From: SLSG01 sp964477035
GTDB lineage: Bacteria; Bacteroidota; Bacteroidia; Bacteroidales; UBA7960
NCBI GenBank assembly: GCA_964477035.1
Contig: CAYZCW010000002.1
Location: 124,001-188,000 of the forward strand
Reading direction: 5' to 3'
Length of the DNA: 64,000 nucleotides
Both the position numbers and the translations under genes were made by a program. Numbering within the stretch: position 1 is the stretch's first letter; every line of letters starts with the position of its first letter. Below the pieces are notes generated by a model, which worked only from the letters and a program-made list of their open reading frames with translations, had not been told where the DNA came from and searched no databases. This document shows, piece by piece, positions 57,853 to 64,000 of this stretch.

Positions 57853-59509
57853 GGTCATCATCAAATGTCTTCTCGTCGGATGGGCATGCCTCCTTCCGGC
57901 TTTGCTCCTGGCATCACAGCCCCCGGAGGAACCTGCCCGTTACTGGGTGTCCTTCTCCGACAAATCCGGCTCCCCCTATTCCCTGTCCGACCCCGGGGCG
58001 TTTCTTTCGGAAAGGGCCCTGCTGCGCCGCATCCGCCAGGGGATCCCCCTGGAGGAGGCGGACCTGCCCGTAAACCCTCAATACGTGGGCGCCCTGCTGT
58101 CCCATCCGACGGTGGAGGTCCTCTACACGAGCCGCTGGCTGAACGGGGCCCTGGTCAGCACATCCCATGAACAGGTGATGGAAGCCATCGGCCGGCAGGC
58201 ATTTGTCCGGGAGGTGGTTCTGGTAAAACCCGCCGGCGTTAAAAAATCCGGTACGGCCATTCCGGAACACAGCAAATGGCAGGGTGTGGAGTCGGAAGGG
58301 GTGCCGGATTACGGGGATTCCCGCACACAGGTACTGCAACTCAACGGCCAGGCCTTGCATCAGGAAGGCTTTTGGGGCAGGGACATCCACATGGCCGTGC
58401 TGGATGCGGGTTTTCTGGATGTGGACGTCCTGCCCTATTTTGAAAGGCTGCGCGGGGAGGGACGGATCCTGGGCGTCAGGGATTTTGTCGACCCGGCAGG
58501 GGATCCATACCGGAGCCATTTTCACGGGATGACCGTCCTTTCGGTCATGGCGGCAGAGAGCCCCGGCATCCTGCTGGGCACGGCACCCGCTGCCTCCTAC
58601 TGGCTCCTGCGCACCGAGGATGTAAGCAGTGAATTCCTCATCGAGGAATACAACTGGCTGGCTGCCGCGGAAATGGCCGACAGTGCGGGGGTGGATATCA
58701 TCAATTCTTCGCTCGGGTATACCCTTTTTGATGATCCGAGCCAAAACCACCGGCCCGTTGACCTCGACGGGCAGACCACCGTCGTGGCACGGGCCGCTTC
58801 CATGGCCGGACGCCGGGGCATCCTGGTGGTTAACAGCGCAGGCAACTATGGAGCCGGCGAATGGGGGGTTGTGGGATCCCCGGCCGACAGCCGGGAAGTG
58901 CTTGCCGTGGGCGGGGTCGATGCCCGGGGCATGCGTGTTCCTTTCAGTTCTTCCGGCCCGACGGCAGATGGCCGCATCAAACCGGATGTGGTTGCCATGG
59001 GGGCCGGGGTGGCAGCCGTGACCCCTGTGGGTGCCATCGGGGGTGTGAACGGGACCTCCTACGCCAGCCCGCTTGTGGCCGGGATGGCAGCCTGCCTCTG
59101 GGAGCGGTTTCAATTTCTTTCAGCCCGGGACCTGAGGGAATTGATCCGCGCCACGGCAAGCCAGGCGCACAACCCGGATATGCTTTCAGGATATGGCATT
59201 CCGGATTTTGGAAAGGCGGTCCTCAGCCTGGCGATGGGCCTGGCTTCGGCAGACGTTGCCTTGATTCCCAATCCGGTCTCCTGGCAATCCAGGCTGGTTT
59301 TCTTTTCTGACTGGGAAGGGCCGGTGACCGTAGAAATCTTTGGAACAAAGGGAGACCTGGTTTACAGGGACCACCGCTTTTATGTCAGACAAGGACACAA
59401 CCAGCTGTCTGTCTTTTCCCGCCTGCCATCCATTCCCCGTGGAATGCTCCTGGTACGCATCCTGGGACCCAACCAGTCTATATCAATTAAGGCAGTGAAT
59501 ATCAACTGA
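57824..59509 (+). CDS. Subtilisin-like serine protease (S8) with type IX type A sorting domain
   Basis: The 561-residue product has a signal peptide (to LLLASQPP). The triad is Asp194 (AVLDAG), His234 (SHFHGMTV) and Ser412 (NGTSYASPLVAGMAA), with oxyanion Asn341-region NSAGNYG. A short propeptide-like part (about 35-135) comes first. The last about 75 residues (ALIPNPVSWQSRL to SISIKAVNIN) match a type IX type A sorting domain. It is exported and probably cleaved at the surface. The start may also be 57842 (MKNKVII). It overlaps mnmA. Confidence 0.87.
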   Translation: MKTKPGMKNKVIIKCLLVGWACLLPALLLASQPPEEPARYWVSFSDKSGSPYSLSDPGAFLSERALLRRIRQGIPLEEADLPVNPQYVGALLSHPTVEVLYTSRWLNGALVSTSHEQVMEAIGRQAFVREVVLVKPAGVKKSGTAIPEHSKWQGVESEGVPDYGDSRTQVLQLNGQALHQEGFWGRDIHMAVLDAGFLDVDVLPYFERLRGEGRILGVRDFVDPAGDPYRSHFHGMTVLSVMAAESPGILLGTAPAASYWLLRTEDVSSEFLIEEYNWLAAAEMADSAGVDIINSSLGYTLFDDPSQNHRPVDLDGQTTVVARAASMAGRRGILVVNSAGNYGAGEWGVVGSPADSREVLAVGGVDARGMRVPFSSSGPTADGRIKPDVVAMGAGVAAVTPVGAIGGVNGTSYASPLVAGMAACLWERFQFLSARDLRELIRATASQAHNPDMLSGYGIPDFGKAVLSLAMGLASADVALIPNPVSWQSRLVFFSDWEGPVTVEIFGTKGDLVYRDHRFYVRQGHNQLSVFSRLPSIPRGMLLVRILGPNQSISIKAVNIN

Positions 59510-60276
59510 TCCAGCCAGTCCTGCCACCACGGTCATGCTTTTTTTCCCCCGCAGGAGACACGAATTCCTGCTTCTTCCGGGCTCCAGCAGGTCACAGTTC
59601 ATTCTCGAGGCGGTATGGAAGGGGTGCAGGGCTCGTCAGATGCCCCCCCCTTGGTCCCCCCATGAGGGAGGGCAGGGAACCTTCCATTTCCGGATCATTC
59701 CGTCCCATATCATCAGGACAGCGATGAGCCGGGCCGGCTTCTGAAAGGGCACGGATCCAAATGGCAACAGATGGATTCAACGAATCGACTGTAAAATATG
59801 TATATAAATGTGACTTCCTATAATTCACAGATGAAAACGTAATTTGATAAGGTCTAAAATAAGCATGTTATCACACCTTGTAAATTAGTTCATTAACAAT
59901 CTATATAGTTGATTCACGAATGTTTACAACACTTGTCTTTGTAAATTTACATCTGTGTACCCACTGCAATATGCGGTTTGATGTTGATAACTCGTAATAA
60001 TACATTGTTCTAATATTAATTACCAGTATATTATGAACCATATTAAAAGTTATTATTTAATTATTTTCTTGGATCAGCCATATGAAAACAAAAAAATTTA
60101 TGAGTTATTTAATTTGCTATATAGTACAGAATTACAAAGTTTGTCTTTATAGTAACTTGAATTAAAAACGCGATTTGTATTTGTGAACACACTGAATTTT
60201 TACATCGGGAACCAACCGGGGCGGCTTTTTTTTATAATTTTACAAATGTAGTGGCTGTTCAAAACGGTAAACCGAT
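59510..60276. other. 767-base gap; second half strongly AT-rich
   Basis: No convincing gene is seen in 59510-59760. From about 59760 to 60250 the sequence is much richer in A and T than the rest of the window. It includes the perfect palindrome TGTAAATTTACA (59940-59951), related TGTAAAT/TTTACA pieces near 59879 and 60240, and many TA-rich runs. A 39-codon frame lies at 60033-60152. It may be a long control region for the regulator at 60277, a decayed insertion, or an AT-rich recombination site. Confidence 0.4.
60033..60152 (+). CDS. Possible 39-residue ORF in the AT-rich gap
   Basis: The frame begins MNHIKSYYLIIFLDQPY and has no recognised family. Codon use follows the AT-rich base composition, so it could be a chance frame. 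It is listed only because the gap is otherwise unexplained. Confidence 0.15.
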   Translation: MNHIKSYYLIIFLDQPYENKKIYELFNLLYSTELQSLSL

Positions 60277-60858
60277 ATGGTGGATCGCATTTCAAAACTG
60301 ATCAAGGTTAAAAAGCTGAGCGCTTCCCGGTTTGCAGACATTGTCGGGGTGCCGCGTTCTACCATTTCACATATCCTGTCCGGACGCAACAACCCGAGCC
60401 TGGACTTCATCCAGAAGGTCCTCTCTTCCTTTCCTGAAATTCGCGTGGCCTGGCTGCTAAGGGGGGAGGAACCCATGTTTATTTCCTCGAACAACCTGTT
60501 CTCCGGCATGGAGGACCCCCTAAACCCTCCAGCCAGCGGTCAGCCTGCCGGAGATAAAGCCAGCAGCAAGGCAACACCGGCCCAGGTCAGGACTGAAAAT
60601 AAAGAATATCCGCAGCCTTCCCCGCGGACATCTGCAGGACCGGAAGCGCCTGCCGGGGAACCGATCCCTGAGGAGCAGCGCCTCCCCGGGGATAAGCCGC
60701 CCCAACCGGCCCCTGCCTCACGGAAGGCCGGAGAGGGAGACCGTGTGGCCGGAGCCACTGTGCCACCGTTTCCTCCACTGCCGGGAAGGAAGGCCGTGAA
60801 AGTGGTGTTTTTTTATGAGGACGGGACGTTCACCGAGTACCACCCCGCGGGGCAATAA
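60277..60858 (+). CDS. XRE-type regulator with long proline-rich tail
   Basis: The 193-residue product has an N-terminal HTH_3-like domain (about 5-60; LSASRFADIVGVPRSTISHILSGRNNPSLDFIQKVL). A disordered, Pro/Ala/Glu-rich tail follows (about 75-165). A short C-terminal VKVVFFYEDGTFTEYHP motif may form a beta element. There is no toxin gene beside it, so it is not a clear antitoxin. It lies after the AT-rich gap. Confidence 0.8.
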   Translation: MVDRISKLIKVKKLSASRFADIVGVPRSTISHILSGRNNPSLDFIQKVLSSFPEIRVAWLLRGEEPMFISSNNLFSGMEDPLNPPASGQPAGDKASSKATPAQVRTENKEYPQPSPRTSAGPEAPAGEPIPEEQRLPGDKPPQPAPASRKAGEGDRVAGATVPPFPPLPGRKAVKVVFFYEDGTFTEYHPAGQ

Positions 60859-60878
60859 CTGAAAGCAGCCCCTCCGGG

Positions 60879-61301
60879 CTAAAATCGCTCCAGCTCGGAA
60901 AAGAAGAATGCGGCTTCCCTGACGGCGTTTTCATCCGAATCCGAGCCATGTACCGCATTCATTTCCACGCTCGCACCGAAAAGCTTGCGCAGGGTGCCTT
61001 CTCCTGCCTTCCTGGGGTCGGTGGCCCCGATCAGCCGTCGATAATCCGTGACGGCATTGTCCTTTTCCAGGATGGCTGCCACCACCGGCCCGGAACTCAT
61101 GAAGACACACAGCCTTTCGAAAAAAGGCTTGCCCCGGTGAATTTCATAGAATGCCCCGGCTTTGGCCGGACTGAGTTGCAGGTACTTCATCGCAGTGATG
61201 CGGAAACCGGCCTCGTTGATCCGTGCGAGTATGGGTCCGACATAGCCGTGTTCCACGGCATAGGGCTTGATCAGGGTGAGGGTGATCCTGCCTGATGACA
61301 T
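60879..61301 (-). CDS. ndk: Nucleoside-diphosphate kinase
   Basis: The 140-residue product has the NDK signature with the phosphorylated His in NAVHGSDSDENA, and LIKPYAVEHG at the N terminus. It transfers phosphate from ATP to NDPs. ATG 61301 (MSSGRI) gives the usual length; 61316 is possible. It is divergent from nrnA. Confidence 0.95.
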   Translation of the reverse strand: MSSGRITLTLIKPYAVEHGYVGPILARINEAGFRITAMKYLQLSPAKAGAFYEIHRGKPFFERLCVFMSSGPVVAAILEKDNAVTDYRRLIGATDPRKAGEGTLRKLFGASVEMNAVHGSDSDENAVREAAFFFSELERF

Positions 61302-61412
61302 GGTCTGGGTGATCATGAGGGGGGTTTTAACCCGTTAAAAATAATGATTTTTCCCAAAAGCACACCCAGGAATAATCTGCCGGCTCAAGGGGGCAGACTC
61401 ACTGCTTTTTGT

Positions 61413-61420
61413 TACCTTTG
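61413..61420 (+). promoter_or_regulatory. -7 box of the nrnA-gldI run
   Basis: TACCTTTG, exact TAnnTTTG, 14 bases before ATG 61435, giving a very short leader. Confidence 0.5.
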
Positions 61421-61434
61421 CACATATTCCCCAA

Positions 61435-62472
61435 ATGCGGAAAAACTTGGAGAAAAAGCTGATTTCATTGGCCAGACACTGGCTTGGGGACAAATCCCGT
61501 AAATACGTGATTGTCACCCATACCAATCCTGACGGGGATGCCATCGGAAGCTCCCTGGGACTCTACGCCACGCTCACTGCCGCAGGATTCAGCCATCTGG
61601 ATGTCATCATTCCCAATCCCTACCCGGCCTTTCTTTCCTGGATGCCCCATGCCGACAAGCTGCTTCTGGCCAGCGAGCACCCGGACCTTGCCGGGGAGCT
61701 CATCAGGGGGGCGGATGTTGTCTTCTGCCTTGATTTCAATGGGCTATCCAGGGCGGAAGGACTGGAAGAAGCCCTGTCCGGAACCAGGGCAACGAAGATT
61801 CTGGTAGACCACCATCCCCAGCCCGAAGAGTCGTTCGAGCTGTTGATTTCCCAACCCGGGGCCAGCAGCACCGCAGAGATGGTCTTCGAACTGCTGGAGG
61901 CAACAGGGCTGCTCCCATACTTAGACCGGGCAGCTGCAGAATGTCTTTACGCAGGCATTGTGACGGACACCGGTTCATTCAGTTACTCCTGCAACAACCC
62001 GCGCACCTATGAGATCACGGCCAGGCTGATGTCTTTGGGGGTGGATGGGGAACGGATCCAGCGTTTGATCTATAATACTTATTCCGTCGACCGCATGCGG
62101 CTGCTCGGTTACTGCCTCAGTGAAAAACTGGTGGTGATCAGGCGATGCCAAGCCGCCTACATCAGCCTCAGCCTGGACGACCTGAAACGGTTTAACCACC
62201 AGCCAGGGGATACCGAAGGGGTGGTCAATTACGCCCTGGCCATGAAAAACATTTCACTGGCTGCCTTGTTTACCGAATATGAAGACCATGTCAAGGCCTC
62301 ATTCCGGTCAAGCGGACCAGTAGATGTCAACCGCCTGGCCAGGAAGCATTACCATGGGGGGGGGCACCGCAATGCCGCCGGCGGGAAGAGTTTCCTTCCC
62401 CTCCACAATACCCTGAAGGCGTTTGAACAATTGATACATAGCGATGACTTTCGAGTCGAAACAGATGAATAG
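61435..62472 (+). CDS. nrnA: DHH family phosphoesterase, NrnA-like
   Basis: The 345-residue product has THTNPDGDAIGSSL, CLDFN, DHHPQPEESF, and the DHHA1-type ending GGGHRNAAGG. NrnA-type enzymes degrade nanoRNAs or pAp. It overlaps gldI by 8 bases. The ndk-DHH-gldI order is, from memory, common in Bacteroidota. Confidence 0.9.
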   Translation: MRKNLEKKLISLARHWLGDKSRKYVIVTHTNPDGDAIGSSLGLYATLTAAGFSHLDVIIPNPYPAFLSWMPHADKLLLASEHPDLAGELIRGADVVFCLDFNGLSRAEGLEEALSGTRATKILVDHHPQPEESFELLISQPGASSTAEMVFELLEATGLLPYLDRAAAECLYAGIVTDTGSFSYSCNNPRTYEITARLMSLGVDGERIQRLIYNTYSVDRMRLLGYCLSEKLVVIRRCQAAYISLSLDDLKRFNHQPGDTEGVVNYALAMKNISLAALFTEYEDHVKASFRSSGPVDVNRLARKHYHGGGHRNAAGGKSFLPLHNTLKAFEQLIHSDDFRVETDE

Positions 62473-63007
62473 CAGTCCCCGGCCCATTCCCGCCCTGATC
62501 TGGAGCGCCTTGCTCATTCTGGTGCTGACGGCATGCAGGCAGCCTTCCCCATCCGATACACCGCCTGATCCGGCCGCCCTTGCCGAGACCCTGATCGAAA
62601 CGAACAAACTGTTGCTGGAAGCGGAAAGGCAGGACATCATGGATTTCATCAGCCGGTATGGGTGGGACACCCGGGAAACAGGATCTGGCCTGCATTATTA
62701 TATTTACAGAGAGGGGCATGGTCCCCTGGCAGAAAAGGGACAATTTGCCCTGATCGATTTCAGCGTATGCCTTCTGACGGGGGAAGAAATCTATTCCAGC
62801 AGGGAGAGCGGCCCCAGGCGTTTCTTAATCGGACAGGGGGGTGTGGAAAGCGGACTCGAGGAAGGGATCCTCCTGATGAAGCAGGGAGACCGTGCCAAAC
62901 TGATCATGCCCCCCCACCTGGCACATGGCCTGCCGGGAGACGGGGACCGAATTCCCCTTCGTGCCACGATTGTGTATGATGTGGAACTATTGGAACTGAA
63001 TCAATAA
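62465..63007 (+). CDS. gldI: Gliding-associated FKBP-type peptidylprolyl isomerase lipoprotein GldI
   Basis: The 180-residue product has a signal peptide with lipobox (LVLTACRQ) and one FKBP domain (GSGLHYYIYREG, ALIDFSVCLLTGEEIYSS, VESGLEEGILLMKQGDRAKLIMPPHLAHG). GldI is needed for gliding and type IX secretion in flavobacteria; here it could help fold secreted proteins, including the two found in this window. ATG 62465 overlaps the upstream stop. Confidence 0.85.
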   Translation: MNSSPRPIPALIWSALLILVLTACRQPSPSDTPPDPAALAETLIETNKLLLEAERQDIMDFISRYGWDTRETGSGLHYYIYREGHGPLAEKGQFALIDFSVCLLTGEEIYSSRESGPRRFLIGQGGVESGLEEGILLMKQGDRAKLIMPPHLAHGLPGDGDRIPLRATIVYDVELLELNQ

Positions 63008-63060
63008 CAGGAATCAAATTAAACAATACCTATTCATTTATCTCATATCTCAATTATCTC

Positions 63061-63945
63061 ATGAAGAACACTCGATTGTTACTGGCTGCGGTCCTGGTGG
63101 CTGCAATGTTTACCGCCTGCGGGAGCAGGTTCTCGGAAACGGAAAGCGGACTGCAATACAAATTCCACACAAAAAGCAAGGAAGATCCTGCCGGAGTGGG
63201 CAGCATCCTCCGGCTCGATATGACGTATGGACTCCAAGACAGCGTGATCTTCGACTCCAGGATGAGTCCTGTTCCCATGTACCTGGAACTGCTGGATCCG
63301 GAATACCCGGGCGACATTTACGAGGGACTGGCCATGATGAGTCCGGGAGACAGCGCCACCTTCGTCCTGGATGCGGTGGATTTCTTTCTGAATACGGCCG
63401 GAATGGCTCATATTCCGGACATCATCGTCCCCGGCGACCTTCTTTATTTCAATATCAGGCTGCATAAGTCCATGGACGAAGATGGTTTCATGGAAGACCA
63501 GCAGGAAATGGCGGAAAAACAGCTCCAGGAAATGGAGCGGCAGGAAATGGAGGAAGACGGCATTCTCAGACAGTATGTTCTGGATGAAAACATTACCGTG
63601 GAACCAAGGGAAAGCGGCCTGTACTACATCGAAGTAGAAGCGGGGGATGGCGACCGGGTGACGCCCGGCAGTACCGTCAGTGTTCATTATGAAGGCCGCC
63701 TGCTGGACGGCACCGTATTTGACTCCTCGTATGAAAGGGGAGAACCCTTCCAGTTCCAGGTGGGCCTGGGACGGGTGATTCCGGGCTGGGATGAAGGACT
63801 GACCCAGATGCATGTGGGCGGAAAAGCCAGGCTGATCATTCCTTCCCACATTGGATACGGCGACCGGGGCGCGGGCGACCTGATTCCCCCTTTCTCCACC
63901 CTGGTATTTGACGTGGAAGTGCTGGAAGTCACAGAGCAACCATAA
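63061..63945 (+). CDS. FKBP-type peptidylprolyl isomerase with two FKBP-like domains, lipoprotein
   Basis: The 294-residue product has a signal and lipobox (AMFTACGS). A first, diverged FKBP-like domain (about 28-140) lacks several active-site residues. A charged Glu/Gln/Met-rich linker (about 145-175) follows. The C-terminal domain is a full FKBP (VSVHYEGRLLDGTVFDSSYERGEPFQFQVGLGRVIPGWDEGL...). It acts in the periplasm on prolyl bonds. It follows gldI by 53 bases. Confidence 0.9.
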   Translation: MKNTRLLLAAVLVAAMFTACGSRFSETESGLQYKFHTKSKEDPAGVGSILRLDMTYGLQDSVIFDSRMSPVPMYLELLDPEYPGDIYEGLAMMSPGDSATFVLDAVDFFLNTAGMAHIPDIIVPGDLLYFNIRLHKSMDEDGFMEDQQEMAEKQLQEMERQEMEEDGILRQYVLDENITVEPRESGLYYIEVEAGDGDRVTPGSTVSVHYEGRLLDGTVFDSSYERGEPFQFQVGLGRVIPGWDEGLTQMHVGGKARLIIPSHIGYGDRGAGDLIPPFSTLVFDVEVLEVTEQP

Positions 63946-63956
63946 TCAAGGGGACG

Positions 63957-64000
63957 ATGTCTTATTTGCTTAGGAGTATCTTGGTGATTCTCCTGGCCGG
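63957..64000 (+). CDS. Start of a gene with a signal peptide (cut by window end)
   Basis: ATG 63957 opens MSYLLRSILVILLAG to the window end, a typical signal peptide. It follows the FKBP gene by 11 bases, so it probably belongs to the same operon. Confidence 0.6.
   Translation, partial: MSYLLRSILVILLA

Noticed and set aside
60277..60858. Toxin-antitoxin pair at the XRE regulator
   Set aside because: No adjacent small toxin-like gene is found on either side; ndk and an AT-rich gap flank it.
1..64000. CRISPR array or rRNA genes
   Set aside because: No regularly spaced repeats and no rRNA-like sequence were seen; the repeats found are dispersed and belong to the integrative element.

Overview
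This window reads as chromosome of a GC-rich member of the Bacteroidota, probably class Bacteroidia; I cannot name a genus. The evidence is a gldI-type peptidylprolyl isomerase gene, two secreted proteins with type IX secretion C-terminal sorting domains (type B at 24959-27112, type A at 57824-59509), an S46 dipeptidyl-peptidase fragment, an AraC/TPR hybrid regulator, and promoter -7 boxes of the TAnnTTTG type. I see no rRNA and no CRISPR array. One intact tRNA gene is present, tRNA-Arg(ACG).

Layout. 1-7.7 kb: end of an S46 peptidase, a lipoprotein-like type I pullulanase, a membrane histidine kinase, and a minus-strand run of ferredoxin/flavin reductase, rlmN and an aldehyde:ferredoxin oxidoreductase. 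7.8-14.6 kb: a PhnD-like binding lipoprotein, histidine kinase and NtrC-type sigma-54 activator, then YceI, an outer-membrane porin-like protein and a second YceI-like protein. 15-19 kb: an endo/exonuclease/phosphatase protein, an M48 metalloprotease and a PHP-domain protein. 19-24.9 kb: a TetR-controlled operon of outer-membrane protein, ABC ATPase, two FtsX/MacB-like permeases and a LolA-like protein. 25-27 kb: a large type IX secreted surface protein. 27.7-36.2 kb: a sulfotransferase facing an overlapping set of genes for an epimerase, a metallo-beta-lactamase-fold hydrolase, a CapK-like adenylate-forming enzyme and a ketoacyl synthase III, followed by a large lipoprotein and a SPASM-like radical SAM enzyme. 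This looks like an unassigned fatty-acyl or small-molecule pathway. 36.2-41.9 kb: an AraC-TM-TPR regulator, a beta-helix lipoprotein and a metalloprotease-like/beta-barrel protein.

42.0-50.3 kb: a precisely bounded 8.2-kb integrative element in the 3' half of tRNA-Arg(ACG), flanked by 67-bp exact direct repeats. It encodes a tyrosine recombinase, an excisionase-type HTH protein, a DUF3987 helicase-like protein, a VirE-N/PriCT primase-like protein and a DUF5681 (small-terminase-like) protein, plus several unrecognised small genes. It has no relaxase or conjugation genes. It also carries a dispersed ~20-bp repeat at both ends and before two operons, a pair of ~105-bp palindrome-rich inverted repeats, and a noncoding segment with two strong hairpins. 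The layout resembles a phage satellite or minimal mobilizable island and is the most interesting item here.

50.4-64 kb: an FtsX-type ABC permease, a MATE transporter, a glycosyltransferase/gmhA/gmhB/mnmA/subtilase run, an AT-rich gap, an XRE-type regulator, ndk, and the nrnA-gldI-FKBP cluster, with the next gene cut by the window end.
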